From Balneolales bacterium (GTDB lineage Bacteria; Bacteroidota; Rhodothermia; Balneolales; Cyclonatronaceae): 64,000 bases of DNA. The position numbers were made by a program, and so were the translations under genes. The notes under the pieces were generated by a model. The model made no database searches. It worked only from the letters and a program-made list of their open reading frames with translations, and was not told where the DNA came from. The DNA is taken from assembly GCA_020832405.1 (NCBI GenBank), contig JAFIET010000002.1:1-64000 (forward strand). The letters are read 5' to 3'. Positions 45,807-54,648 of the stretch are shown piece after piece. Positions within the stretch are counted from its first letter, which is position 1. Each line of letters opens with the position of its first letter.

Positions 45807-47582
45807 ATGGAATTCAAGCCTTCAACCATTTTCGAGATTGCCGAAGCCGGAAGGGCTAAAAATAATACGGGAATCATCGGTGCGACCAAACGCAACGGCA
45901 CCTGGATAACGACTACGCTTGACGATTTCGACCGTATGAAACGGCACCTCGCTCTTGCACTTTATAAAATGGGAATTCGGAAAGGGGATCGTGTTGCACT
46001 TCACTCTGAAAACTCAGTACGCTGGATTCTGGCTGATGCAGCCATTCTGTCTATTGGCGCCATTAACGTGCCCATTTATACCACGCAGCCCGGCGATCAG
46101 ATCAAATACATCCTGGAAAACTCAGAGGCCAAAATCTACATGTTTTCGCAGGATAAGCTCTTCGGCAACTTCAAACCCTATTATAAAGATGTTAAGGGAC
46201 TCGAAATCGTGTGTCTGGTAAGCACAAAAGAAACAGGCTTTAAGATGTTCGACGACATGCTGAAAGAAGGTGAAGCCTACGAAAAAGAGCACCCCGATTT
46301 ATTTGACAAACTCCGCAGCGAGGTAAAGCCTGAAGACCTTGCTTCCTTTATCTACACTTCCGGTACCACCGGTTTGCCGAAAGGGGTGATGCTCACCCAT
46401 CAAAACATCTCCTCAAACGTGCAGTATTCGATTGAGCGGATTCCGTTTGATATCGACGGCGAGCGCGGCGGCAGAATTCTGAGCTACCTGCCGCTTTCCC
46501 ACATCTTTGAGCGCATGCTCAACTACCTGTACATGAATATCGGCTACCCGATTTATTACATTGAAGCAGTTGAGGAAATCAAGGATGATATCGGGCATAT
46601 CAAACCGATGTTCTTTGCAACCGTGCCCCGGCTTCTTGAAAAGATTTATTCCGGTATCCTCAACAAGGTAGCTTCCGGCGAGGGTCTGAAGCTCAAAATC
46701 GGGATGTGGGCCATGGAGCAGGCCAAAGCCTACCGTATCGATACGCCTCCAACCGGTCTTGCGGCTTTCAAGCTTCGCATGGCTGATAAGCTGGTTTACA
46801 GCAAAATACGTGAAGGATTCGGCGGCAACCTTCTGGGCTTCATCAGCGGGGGGGCTGCGCTTTCCCCTACGATGATGAATTTCTTTACCGCCATTGGTTT
46901 CAGGTGTCATCAGGGCTATGGCCTTACCGAAACCTCACCGGTAATTTCGGTTACCACAACCGGCGGCATCAAAGAGGGCTCATCCGGCAGGGCCATCCGC
47001 TGTGTGGAAGTCAAAATTGCTGACGACGGCGAAATTTGTGCCCGCGGACCGAACATCATGAAGGGGTACTACAAAAACCCTGAAGCAACCGCCGAAGTAA
47101 TCGATAAAGACGGCTGGTTCATGACAGGGGATGTAGGCAAGGTTGATGCTGACGGCTTCATTTATATCACAGACCGCAAGAAAGATATCTTCAAGCTTTC
47201 GACCGGTAAATATGTTGCGCCGCAGCATGTTGAAAATACCCTGATGAACAGCGGCCTCATCGAGCAGATAGTGGTGCTTGGTGCAAGCCGTAAATTTTGC
47301 TCCGCGCTGATCGTGCCGAATATGGAAGCCATCAAAGCCAAACTCGCGCCGCTTTCAGAAAATGACCCTGCTTTTATGAAGAAGCTGGAAGACCTGATTC
47401 AGGCTGAGGTGGATCACCTTAATGAAAAACTTCCGGGCTGGGAGCAGATTAAGAAATTCGCCCTCCTGGATAACCTGCTGAGTATTGATGGCGGGGAACT
47501 CACGCCTACCATGAAAACCAAGAGACGCGTAATACACGATAAATACAAACTTGAAATCGAACGAATTTATGAGGAGAGCTGA
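45807..47582 (+). CDS. fadD: long-chain acyl-CoA synthetase
   Basis: This AMP-forming enzyme activates fatty acids with ATP and CoA for beta-oxidation or lipid synthesis. The P-loop motif 'FIYTSGTTGLPKGVMLTH' near residue 175 is complete. Other conserved blocks are 'LSYLPLSHIFERMLNYLYMNIG', 'GYGLTETSPVIS', 'WFMTGDVGKVDADGFIYITDRKKDIFKLSTGKYVAP' and a late Lys in 'TPTMKTKRRVI'. The 591 residues match the Faa1/long-chain class. It is followed 2 bp later by a dienoyl-CoA reductase gene, pointing to unsaturated fatty-acid breakdown. The leader has no Shine-Dalgarno. Confidence 0.93.
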   Translation: MEFKPSTIFEIAEAGRAKNNTGIIGATKRNGTWITTTLDDFDRMKRHLALALYKMGIRKGDRVALHSENSVRWILADAAILSIGAINVPIYTTQPGDQIKYILENSEAKIYMFSQDKLFGNFKPYYKDVKGLEIVCLVSTKETGFKMFDDMLKEGEAYEKEHPDLFDKLRSEVKPEDLASFIYTSGTTGLPKGVMLTHQNISSNVQYSIERIPFDIDGERGGRILSYLPLSHIFERMLNYLYMNIGYPIYYIEAVEEIKDDIGHIKPMFFATVPRLLEKIYSGILNKVASGEGLKLKIGMWAMEQAKAYRIDTPPTGLAAFKLRMADKLVYSKIREGFGGNLLGFISGGAALSPTMMNFFTAIGFRCHQGYGLTETSPVISVTTTGGIKEGSSGRAIRCVEVKIADDGEICARGPNIMKGYYKNPEATAEVIDKDGWFMTGDVGKVDADGFIYITDRKKDIFKLSTGKYVAPQHVENTLMNSGLIEQIVVLGASRKFCSALIVPNMEAIKAKLAPLSENDPAFMKKLEDLIQAEVDHLNEKLPGWEQIKKFALLDNLLSIDGGELTPTMKTKRRVIHDKYKLEIERIYEES

Positions 47583-47584
47583 AT

Positions 47585-48445
47585 ATGTTTAAAGAGGACA
47601 CCCTGAGCACCAAAACGGTTTTGATCACCGGCGGGGGCTCAGGCCTCGGTCTGGCAATGGCAAAAGGTTTTGCAGCTCTTGGCGCGCAGCTTCTGATCTG
47701 CGGCCGGAGGCTCGAAAAGCTGGAAGCTGCGGCGAAAGAAATCGACGCGGTTTCATCCGCCGGAAAAAACACAGCTTTCTATTCGGTTGATGTACGCGAT
47801 TATGAAGCTGTAGGTGCCATGATGGATAAGATTGAAGCCGGTTTTGGCGGATGCGACGTGCTCGTGAACAACGCTGCCGGCAATTTCCTGTCTGCCTCGG
47901 AAGACCTCAGCCCCAACGCCTTTAAGTCGGTCGTTGATATTGTGCTGAACGGCACCTTTAACTGCTCGCAGCAGTTTGGCCGCCGCCTTATTGATGCCAA
48001 AAAGCAGGGGAGCATCCTCAATATCGTGACGACCTACACCGAAACCGGTTCTGCCTTTGTGCTGCCTTCGGCCTGTGCCAAGGCCGGTGTTTATGCCATG
48101 ACGAACACCCTTGCCTACGAGTGGGCTACTTACGGCATCCGGGTAAACAGCATCGCCCCGGGACCCTTCCCCACAGAAGGCGCCTGGACTCGCCTGATGC
48201 CCGATCCCAAGATGGAGCAGGCCTACCTGAAGCAGATCCCGGCCGGCCGTTACGGCGAGCATGATGAGCTTGCAAACCTGGCCTGTTTTCTGATTTCCGA
48301 CCTCGCAGCTTACATTACCGGGGAGTGTGTAACCATCGACGGCGGCGAGCGCCTGAAAGCCGGGCAGTTTAACTTCATCACACAGGCTGCCCCCCGTGAG
48401 CAGCTGAAGCAGTTTTTCAGGATGATGAAACCCGGGAAGAATTAA
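47585..48445 (+). CDS. 2,4-dienoyl-CoA reductase-like SDR
   Basis: This 286-residue NADPH-dependent short-chain dehydrogenase has the cofactor loop TGGGSGLGLAMA and 'LVNNAAGNF'. The usual YxxxK is replaced by SACAK, with a Tyr upstream in 'VTTYTETGSAFVLPSACAKAG'. That arrangement is the one seen in mitochondrial DECR1, where the upstream Tyr, Ser and Lys form the active site. 'RVNSIAPGPFPTEGAWTRL' also matches that family. The likely role is to reduce 2,4-dienoyl-CoA intermediates during oxidation of polyunsaturated acids. A gagGAG stretch upstream may aid translation. It is coupled to fadD with a 2-bp gap and closed by a terminator. Confidence 0.9.
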   Translation: MFKEDTLSTKTVLITGGGSGLGLAMAKGFAALGAQLLICGRRLEKLEAAAKEIDAVSSAGKNTAFYSVDVRDYEAVGAMMDKIEAGFGGCDVLVNNAAGNFLSASEDLSPNAFKSVVDIVLNGTFNCSQQFGRRLIDAKKQGSILNIVTTYTETGSAFVLPSACAKAGVYAMTNTLAYEWATYGIRVNSIAPGPFPTEGAWTRLMPDPKMEQAYLKQIPAGRYGEHDELANLACFLISDLAAYITGECVTIDGGERLKAGQFNFITQAAPREQLKQFFRMMKPGKN

Positions 48446-48466
48446 GTCCCGACCGGCTAATAAAAT

Positions 48467-48505
48467 AAAAGTCCGCTCTGATGTGCTGCATCGGAGCGGA
48501 CTTTT
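48467..48505 (+). terminator. Rho-independent terminator of the fadD operon
   Basis: The arms aaaagtccgctc and gagcggactttt pair, extended by a few more bases toward a short loop, with a T-rich end. It lies 21 bp after the SDR stop codon. Confidence 0.88.
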
Positions 48506-48556
48506 CTGTTTCAGGGGGATGGATGAAGAAGCCGGAGCCCGGCTCATGTGTTCATC

Positions 48557-49486
48557 CTAAAGTTTTTCGGCAATATTGAGGTGCGTGCGGATGGAGCCTT
48601 CGAGAACTGTCACGGCCTGACCCGCAATCTGAAGCATGGTAACCTCATTATCTTTCACAGCCATGTTCACCGTAACGTAGCCGGGGCGGTTCATCAGATA
48701 GCCCTGATAGCCCTTGAAGGAAAAGAACTTTTTGTTTCGATCAACAAGGTTGTTGTGCCACAGAAAAACGGCCATTGGTCCGTTGGCGGAGCCGGTTACC
48801 GGATCTTCCTGAACGCCGAGTGAGGGCGCAAAAAAGCGCATGTGCCAGTCGATGTCGTATTCCCCCGTATCGGTAGTTACAACGGCAAAACCTGTAATAG
48901 CATGGCGCTCGTTGATCTTGCGCATCAGCATAAGGTTAGGCTCAATGGTTTTCAGGCTCTCATACGAAGCGAGGGGGATGAAGCAGTAGCCATCCTGTGT
49001 AATTTGCGGCTTCACCTTTTTGCTCAGCTCAACTTCGGCTACACCGATGGCTGCACAAAGCAGGGAGTAGTCATCCGGAAAGGGGAAAAACTTCGGAATG
49101 GGCAGGCCCATTTTGATATAGGGCTGCAGGTCTTTCCATTCCACATCAACAGCGAGCACACCGGAGCGGGTTTCGACATTGAAGCTTTGGGGTTCATCAA
49201 CGGTTAAGCCGAACAGGCCTTCTTCTGCAAGGGCATGGAAAGCAGCTATGGTAGCGTGCCCGCAAAGGTCAACTTCACGGGTGGGCGTGAACCAGCGCAG
49301 GCGAAGATCGCAGCTTTCAGAAGTTGGCTTGAGCACGAAAGCGGTCTCAGATACAGCCATTTCGCTGGCAATCCGCTGCATGTCGGTAGAAGAAAGGTGG
49401 TCGGCATTTGTTACAACGCCGGCCGGATTTCCGGCGAAGGGCTTCCGGGTGAAAGCATCGATTTGTTTAATGGGTATGCTGCTCAT
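48557..49486 (-). CDS. PhzF-family isomerase-like protein
   Basis: This protein of about 309 residues is a PhzF/YddE-type protein with the diaminopimelate-epimerase fold. Markers are 'IKQIDAFTRKPFAGNPAGVV', the catalytic-type Glu in 'MAVSETAFV', 'FTPTREVDLCGHATIAAFHAL' and 'GVQEDPVTGSANGPMAVFLW'. PhzF itself isomerises a phenazine precursor, but no phenazine genes are here and most homologues have unknown substrates. The ATG at 49486 starts the conserved part; the upstream extension in the open frame is unlike the family. It is a single gene with the PPIase gene upstream. Confidence 0.92.
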   Translation of the reverse strand: MSSIPIKQIDAFTRKPFAGNPAGVVTNADHLSSTDMQRIASEMAVSETAFVLKPTSESCDLRLRWFTPTREVDLCGHATIAAFHALAEEGLFGLTVDEPQSFNVETRSGVLAVDVEWKDLQPYIKMGLPIPKFFPFPDDYSLLCAAIGVAEVELSKKVKPQITQDGYCFIPLASYESLKTIEPNLMLMRKINERHAITGFAVVTTDTGEYDIDWHMRFFAPSLGVQEDPVTGSANGPMAVFLWHNNLVDRNKKFFSFKGYQGYLMNRPGYVTVNMAVKDNEVTMLQIAGQAVTVLEGSIRTHLNIAEKL

Positions 49487-49547
49487 AATCGGGTGTGGTG
49501 GAAAAAGAGGATGAAAATAATCAGCGGGAGGATTTAGCTGCCAGAAC

Positions 49548-49590
49548 AAAATAACTGCAGGCTGCCGTCTTCTCAGGCAGCCTGCAGTTA
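49548..49590 (-). terminator. Rho-independent terminator of the FKBP gene
   Basis: A 15-bp perfect stem (taactgcaggctgcc with ggcagcctgcagtta) encloses a 9-nt loop. On the minus strand it is followed by ttttgttc, just after the FKBP stop at 49601. Confidence 0.88.
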
Positions 49591-49600
49591 AGAATCGAAA

Positions 49601-50425
49601 TCAGTCAGTCGCTTTATCGACATCAACCACGTTCACATTGAAAACGAGGGTTGAGTTTGCGGGAATTAAGTCGCCGCGGGCACGGTCGCCGTAACCGAGC
49701 TCAGAAGGGATAATGAGCACACGGCGCTCGCCAACGCGCATCCCCTGCAGGCCTTCGTCCCAGCCTTGGATTACCATGCCTACGCCAACTACAATGCTCA
49801 GCGGCTGTCCGCGCATGGCGGATGAATCAAACATAGTGCCATCGGTAAGGAAACCATCATAGTGAACAAAAGCGCGGTCATTTACTTCAACAAGTTCGCC
49901 GGTGCCTTCTTCGATGATTACGTACTGAAGGCCGCTTGGAGTAGTTACAACATCCGATTCATTGTACTCCCAAACACCGTCGGGCATTTTGAAAACTTCA
50001 AGCAATTCTACTTCAAAACTAATGGTAGCATTTGGAGGAATTACATTTCCTGCACCACGCTCACCGTAAGCCAGATCAGGAGGAATGGTAAGGTTGCGTT
50101 TTCCGCCTTCCCGCATTCCCTCAAGGCCGCGGTCCCAGCCCGGGATAACCTGACCGGCACCGAGCTGAAAGCTGAAAGGCCCGCGGCCCTCGCTGCTGTC
50201 AAATACAGTACCATCTTCGAGAAAGCCGGTGTAATTTACACTCAGAATGTCATCCTGCCGTACCTGAACACCTTCACCGGTAACAATATCTTCAACGATA
50301 AGCCCTTCAGGAAAAACCGGCTGAAATTCTGACTCCCCGTTTCCGTTGTCAGGGCTTTGGCAGGCAACAAAACTGATTGTGAATGCGAACAGGACAAAAA
50401 ATGCGATTAACTTCGGAAAACTCAT
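49601..50425 (-). CDS. tandem FKBP-type peptidyl-prolyl isomerase lipoprotein
   Basis: This 274-residue envelope protein has a lipoprotein signal (SFVACQS, Cys at about 22), an acidic linker and two complete FKBP domains. The first (about 45-145) contains 'VNYTGFLEDGTVFDSSEGRGPFSFQLGAGQVIPGWDRGLEGM' and 'PPDLAYGERGAGNVIPPN'. The second (about 165-270) contains 'VHYDGFLTDGTMFDSSAMRGQPLSIVVGVGMVIQGWDEGL' and 'PSELGYGDRARGDLIPAN'. Both keep the aromatic and GYG binding-site residues, so both may be active. It probably helps fold periplasmic or surface proteins. The ATG at 50425 gives a clean lipoprotein signal; the open frame upstream does not. Confidence 0.92.
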   Translation of the reverse strand: MSFPKLIAFFVLFAFTISFVACQSPDNGNGESEFQPVFPEGLIVEDIVTGEGVQVRQDDILSVNYTGFLEDGTVFDSSEGRGPFSFQLGAGQVIPGWDRGLEGMREGGKRNLTIPPDLAYGERGAGNVIPPNATISFEVELLEVFKMPDGVWEYNESDVVTTPSGLQYVIIEEGTGELVEVNDRAFVHYDGFLTDGTMFDSSAMRGQPLSIVVGVGMVIQGWDEGLQGMRVGERRVLIIPSELGYGDRARGDLIPANSTLVFNVNVVDVDKATD

Positions 50426-50679
50426 AAATTTAATTTTGAATGTTGTTGAAAGAGCGGCAACCTTGTGAGCGAAAATGCAGCTGCGGTTTGTTGCCGGAGG
50501 TTGATTGCAGGCAAAAGCTGCGCAGTCAAGATAAGAAGATAAAGGCACTGCAAAAAAACAAAGCGATGGTTCGATAAAAAGGCAAAACCGTATGGAATTT
50601 TTCAGAAATGGTATTAGTTTCAGGCAACCCAATTCATTCAAAGCCGCAATTTTTTTTTATTCAGTAAATATATCCATTT

Positions 50680-51369
50680 ATGAGTATTCCAGAACTACAT
50701 GCATGTGCTGCATCGGGCGATCTTAAGGGTCTGACGCGCTTGTTGAGCGAGGGTGCAGCAATTAATGAGCAGGCTAAAAACGGTTCATCCCCTCTAATTT
50801 ACGCGGCTGAAAACAACCGGTTTGATGTGGTTCAGGCTCTGATTAAGGCAGGTGCTGATCCCAATATTTCGAATAAAATGGGTGGTACAGCGCTCAACCG
50901 GGCTGCCGAAAACGGTAATATTGAGATGATGAAGTATCTGCTGGAAAACGGCGCCCAGGTAGGCCCGCTGGCTCTTATCATAGCTGCGCGAGAGGGGCAG
51001 CTGGAAGCTGTTAAACTGCTGCTTAAAGAAGGTGCTGATATCAATGCACGTCAGTCGTGGGGGCAAACTCCTCTCATGCTTGCAGCCAGAGAAGGTCATC
51101 TCGCCGTTTGTACCTACCTTGTGCGCCACGGTGCAGATGTTCGCGTTAAAGACAAGAGCGGTAAATCGGCTTTAAGAATGGCCACTGATAATGATCATCC
51201 CGAAGTTGGTGCTTACCTGCGCAGGGCTGGTGCAGTTGAGGAAAAGGAAAAGAAAAAACCAGCTGCGCCAGTTGCGCAAGAAGATGACGACGATGATGAT
51301 GATTCCATTCAGGATGATATAGTTGTAAGCAGCGGTGATGATGAAATATCAGAAGAATCTCTGGATTAA
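50680..51369 (+). CDS. ankyrin-repeat protein with acidic tail
   Basis: This 229-residue soluble protein has about five ankyrin repeats (residues 5-185), for example 'GSSPLIYAAENNRFDVVQALIKAGADPN' and 'WGQTPLMLAAREGHLAVCTYLVRHGADV'. The last 40 residues are strongly acidic, with a run of seven Asp and a Ser/Glu-rich end. Ankyrin repeats bind proteins; the partner is unknown. No signal peptide is present, so it is cytoplasmic. The gene is monocistronic, with a terminator overlapping the neighbouring convergent gene. Confidence 0.9.
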   Translation: MSIPELHACAASGDLKGLTRLLSEGAAINEQAKNGSSPLIYAAENNRFDVVQALIKAGADPNISNKMGGTALNRAAENGNIEMMKYLLENGAQVGPLALIIAAREGQLEAVKLLLKEGADINARQSWGQTPLMLAAREGHLAVCTYLVRHGADVRVKDKSGKSALRMATDNDHPEVGAYLRRAGAVEEKEKKKPAAPVAQEDDDDDDDSIQDDIVVSSGDDEISEESLD

Positions 51370-51401
51370 CCCTGAGTGCCAATCAGCAGCGTACTTTTCA
51401 G

Positions 51402-51437
51402 AAGCCCGTGCATAAATTTATTGCGCGGGCTTTTCTT
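51402..51437 (+). terminator. terminator of the ankyrin gene, overlapping the end of the DUF2721 gene
   Basis: The arms aagcccgtgca and tgcgcgggctt form an 11-bp stem with one G-T pair and an 8-nt A/T loop, followed by ttctttt. The hairpin contains the stop codon of the convergent gene at 51418. Confidence 0.75.
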
Positions 51438-51837
51438 TTGGAACGGGGTTGCTTTCAATCAGGCTCAGCTGAAGATTCAGCGCTTCGACGGAGATGTATA
51501 TTTCCTGAATTGACAATGCCAGTGAATAAAGCAGGAAAAGCAGTGCTGCCCCGAATACATAACTGCCGGCTAAAAGGTAATCCGCAAAAAGAAGGAACAT
51601 GCAAAAAACGCACAAAAAGAGGCTGAGAACTCCGTGAAGCTGCATAGATTTTATCAGGTTTACACGCTTGCGCAGGTTTACAATCTGCCCGTAGATTAAG
51701 TGATCGGGGTTTTCCCGGTATTTTTGCGATAAGCCGCGGATTAGGCCGGAGAGGGTCAGAAACCGGTTGGTGTAGGCCAGCAGTAATAATGAAATGGCCG
51801 GAAATAACAGTGCCGGTGTTGTCAGGTCGAGAGACAT
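51418..51837 (-). CDS. DUF2721-like membrane protein
   Basis: This 139-residue inner-membrane protein has three predicted transmembrane helices (about 5-25, 70-90 and 95-112). A charged loop, 'RGLSQKYRENPDHLIYGQIVNLRKRVNLIKSM', lies between the first and second helix. The overall pattern, with 'LTTPALLFPAISLLLLAYTNRFLTLSGLIR', fits the uncharacterised DUF2721 family. It starts 9 bp after the 5'-nucleotidase stop, so it is the second gene of that operon. Nothing indicates its role. Confidence 0.75.
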   Translation of the reverse strand: MSLDLTTPALLFPAISLLLLAYTNRFLTLSGLIRGLSQKYRENPDHLIYGQIVNLRKRVNLIKSMQLHGVLSLFLCVFCMFLLFADYLLAGSYVFGAALLFLLYSLALSIQEIYISVEALNLQLSLIESNPVPKEKPAQ

Positions 51838-51846
51838 AGCTGCATA

Positions 51847-53484
51847 TTAGTAAACGATTTGCCAGTATTTACGGGCAACATCCTGTGGGTTGATGTGTCC
51901 TTTTTCCAGGAGGTATTGCTCAACCAGAAGTCTTACTGAGGTATCTATAACGCCGACCACTTCTGCACCGGCTATCATGTGGTAGTCGCCTCCGCCTACG
52001 GCACGATAGGAGTTGAGTGCAATGGTGAAGCTGTCTGAATCACGTACCGGCCTGCCGTTCACGCGGAGGTTTTCGATGCGTTCACCGGCGGGTTTACGCA
52101 GGTTTATCTGGTAGTTGGCCCCGTAAACGACGTCAAAATTGAAGCCGGGTATGTGGCCGGCAGGCTGCGGGAGCGCAGTACCGTCGCCATTGTAGGTTTC
52201 ATAGTAGCGGGCTGAAAATTCCAGATACTCCCGTAACACAGCCCCGCTTATCCGCAGCTTGAAAAGCGTATTTTCAAAAGGATATACCCTCGCAAGCGAC
52301 CCACGGTTGATGATGCCGTCTGTAAAAGCTGCATCGGTATGAAATATGGCACTGCCTGAGAGGTCTGCACCTGTTGCTCTTCGCTGAACATATTGTATAA
52401 GGTCAGTAATGGCACGGTCTGCAAGGCGGGCATCGGAGCTGCTCCATACAGAATCTGTTGTGGCAATGGCTTTTTGCATGTGGGAGCGCACCAATTCGTG
52501 TTCCCCAAGAAACTGCTCATACAAAGCTGTATGCGGTTTTGCGCCTTCAACAGGAAGGGCGATGTTCTTGCCGTAGGCGACCTGTACAGTTCCGGTGGCA
52601 TCACGGCTAAGCAGCAGCTCTGTATAACCTATGTGCGATGCCCAGCGACCCGGCTGAGTTACAGCTACTCCCTGCGGGTTGGCTTCTGATAAATAAATTA
52701 AATCATCGATTAACCGGTGTGTGTGCGACGTAACCATGGCATGAATGCCGGGCACCTCATCTGCAATTGCCCGGCCGAAATGCTCTTCACCCAAAACGTC
52801 GGATGTGTAGCTCGTAGAACCTTCAAAGCCTGAGTGAATCACCAGAATAATCACTTCTGCACCGTTTTCCAGCATTTCCGGCACATACCTGCGTGCAGAT
52901 TCAACCCCGTCTTCAAACCGAAGCCTGCCTTCGAGCCTTGGGCGGTCCCAAATGGCGGAACCCGGAGTTGTAAGGCCAAGTATGCCAATCTTATATCCGT
53001 CAACTTCTTTAATCAGCCATGGGGTATAGGCTGCTTGCCCTGTTTCGGAATGTAAGGCGTTGGCTGCCAGAAAGGGAGTATCGGACTGAGACATACGGAA
53101 GTGCAGGTGTTCAAGGCCGAAGTTGAACTCATGGTTTCCGACGACAACGGCGCTGAAATCAAGCGCATCAACGACACTCAAAAAAGGGTAGGCCAGGGTG
53201 GTATCAACCCTGGCAAAGTATTCAGCAAAGGGGTTGCCCTGAAGCCAGTCGCCGGCGTCTAAAGCAAGGGTGTGCGGGTTTTGCGAGCGAACGGAGTCGA
53301 TAATGGTGGCAGCTTTTAGAAGGCTGTAGCGCTCTTCAGGCTGATCATTATAGTAATCCCAGGGGAATACATAACCGTGAACATCAGCTGTAGAAAGTAA
53401 AACAAGCTTGGTTTCTTTTTCTGAGGTTGAGCATGCCCCTGCAATCAGGGGCAGAAGTAAAAGGAGTAACAGGGAAGGGCGCAT
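51847..53484 (-). CDS. 5'-nucleotidase / cyclic phosphodiesterase-type lipoprotein
   Basis: This protein of about 545 residues belongs to the UshA/CpdB-like metallophosphatase family, which dephosphorylates external nucleotides in the envelope. The lipobox is IAGACST near residue 18. The N-terminal metallophosphoesterase has STADVHG, 'LDAGDWLQGN', 'VVVGNHEFNFG' and 'MVTSHTHRL'. The C-terminal 5_nucleotid_C domain has 'NRGSLARVYPFENTLFKLRISGAVL' and 'NSYRAVGGGDYHMI'. The ATG at 53484 gives a true lipoprotein signal, while the open frame upstream runs through the terminator of the Hc1 gene. Nucleotide salvage fits the cytidine deaminase gene nearby. Confidence 0.92.
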   Translation of the reverse strand: MRPSLLLLLLLPLIAGACSTSEKETKLVLLSTADVHGYVFPWDYYNDQPEERYSLLKAATIIDSVRSQNPHTLALDAGDWLQGNPFAEYFARVDTTLAYPFLSVVDALDFSAVVVGNHEFNFGLEHLHFRMSQSDTPFLAANALHSETGQAAYTPWLIKEVDGYKIGILGLTTPGSAIWDRPRLEGRLRFEDGVESARRYVPEMLENGAEVIILVIHSGFEGSTSYTSDVLGEEHFGRAIADEVPGIHAMVTSHTHRLIDDLIYLSEANPQGVAVTQPGRWASHIGYTELLLSRDATGTVQVAYGKNIALPVEGAKPHTALYEQFLGEHELVRSHMQKAIATTDSVWSSSDARLADRAITDLIQYVQRRATGADLSGSAIFHTDAAFTDGIINRGSLARVYPFENTLFKLRISGAVLREYLEFSARYYETYNGDGTALPQPAGHIPGFNFDVVYGANYQINLRKPAGERIENLRVNGRPVRDSDSFTIALNSYRAVGGGDYHMIAGAEVVGVIDTSVRLLVEQYLLEKGHINPQDVARKYWQIVY

Positions 53485-53518
53485 AGCTAAAAAGAGGGGA
53501 CGTGTGTTGGCTTTGAAA

Positions 53519-53552
53519 CAAAAAAAAAGCCACACGCTGAGCTGTGGCTTAG
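53519..53552 (-). terminator. terminator of the Hc1-like gene
   Basis: The stem aagccaca/tgtggctt encloses an 8-nt loop and is followed on the minus strand by a run of ten T residues. It lies between the Hc1-like stop (53578) and the nucleotidase start (53484), so the two are separate units. Confidence 0.85.
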
Positions 53553-53577
53553 TTTGGATAGGAGAAAAAATGAGTAG

Positions 53578-53754
53578 TTACTCTTCGTTTTTCTTATCCT
53601 GAATATCAATGCGGATTTCCTGAGCAAGTTTTTTCAGGTCCTGAAGCGTTTTACGCGCGCGGGTACCGGCAGTTTTGTTTGACTTGTTGTAGAACTTATC
53701 CATGTCCTCTTCGAGAGAATCTACGAGGGCTTTAACTTCGTGAAAACGACTCAT
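53578..53754 (-). CDS. Hc1-like histone H1 homologue
   Basis: This 58-residue basic protein begins MSRFHEVKALVDSLEEDM and contains the lysine/arginine-rich middle 'KTAGTRARKTLQDLKKLA', ending KKNEE. Proteins of this size and pattern are common in Bacteroidota and Chlorobi relatives, where they are called histone H1 or Hc1-like. They are thought to bind DNA as nucleoid proteins, as in chlamydiae. The gene has an ATG start, a strong terminator just after it and a 185-bp leader, so it is probably well expressed. DNA binding is inferred from family and charge. Confidence 0.88.
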   Translation of the reverse strand: MSRFHEVKALVDSLEEDMDKFYNKSNKTAGTRARKTLQDLKKLAQEIRIDIQDKKNEE

Positions 53755-53939
53755 TTTGTTGAACTCCGTTTATCTGTTAATTAAGATGAAAGAAACAATG
53801 TTGAATGCCTTAGAATCTAATTATATGATTCACGTGAATCAAGACTGAAGGCTAAAAAAAGGGGTTTCGGGCTAATTTACAATAGTTTTTTGTATGCAAT
53901 TGTTTTTTAAGCGTTTGTGGATAATGTTGTAAAATATAG

Positions 53940-54563
53940 CTATATCTTTGATGAACGGAGCTTTTTTTGAAAGACTTCTGAAGAGGTCATTTGCGCAGGT
54001 TGAAGCAGGTTCAGCGGCATTGATGTTCCCGAAAGTTCTTCCGGAAGTTTTGCCGGTAAAGGATTGTCATCATGCCTGGTAAAAAGTAGTGCCTCGGGAT
54101 TGTCATTTGAGTCAAATGCACACAGATAGGTGAAGTTCATTGTTTCATGCAGCACCTCTGCAAGCTGTGCCAAGGGAAGGGCAGCTTGCATTCCGTTTTC
54201 GTCTTCAATCAGGTTTGAGAGCAGTACATTGGTCTTTGTTCCGAGCTCTTTCAGGAAGTTTGCATTGACCCTTATTTTATTTCCGTCTTTAACTATAGTT
54301 TTACGCTGATACCCGTTAATGGCGATCAGCGGGATGCCCTCATCGGCGAAAAGTGCGGTGAGCCTGTGGTTGAGCTCTTTTGTAGCCCTGATTCTCGCAG
54401 TTTCGGTGAGCACCCCCGTTTCTGTTATTCGGGATGTGTACTCGCTGTCAGCATGAATCATCATGAAAGAATCGAGTTTAAGACCGGCGAGTGAACGTGC
54501 GAAATGTTTGAGGAAAGTACCCTGATCAAGGCGGGTATAATCAAGGATGAAAAGGTATTTCAT
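53940..54563 (-). CDS. hypothetical protein, function unknown
   Basis: I do not recognise this 207-residue protein. It is soluble with no signal peptide or membrane span. The N-terminal half alternates strands and helices ('MKYLFILDYTRLDQG', 'LDSFMMIHADSEYTSRIT', 'GIPLIAINGYQRKTI'), like a Rossmann-type alpha/beta fold. The C-terminal half ('LAQLAEVLHETMNFTYLCAFDSNDNPEALLFT') is mixed. The vague similarity of 'LIAINGYQR' to amino-acid-kinase folds is too weak to use. It follows the cytidine deaminase by 85 bp on the same strand, so it may be the last gene of the salvage block. Confidence 0.65.
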   Translation of the reverse strand: MKYLFILDYTRLDQGTFLKHFARSLAGLKLDSFMMIHADSEYTSRITETGVLTETARIRATKELNHRLTALFADEGIPLIAINGYQRKTIVKDGNKIRVNANFLKELGTKTNVLLSNLIEDENGMQAALPLAQLAEVLHETMNFTYLCAFDSNDNPEALLFTRHDDNPLPAKLPEELSGTSMPLNLLQPAQMTSSEVFQKKLRSSKI

Positions 54564-54648
54564 GCGGCTTTGCTGTGATAGAGATGTATTGCAGGTGGTT
54601 AAATTTCCGGTACTGTTACAAAGGTCGGCAACAGCCTTTCGGGATTCA

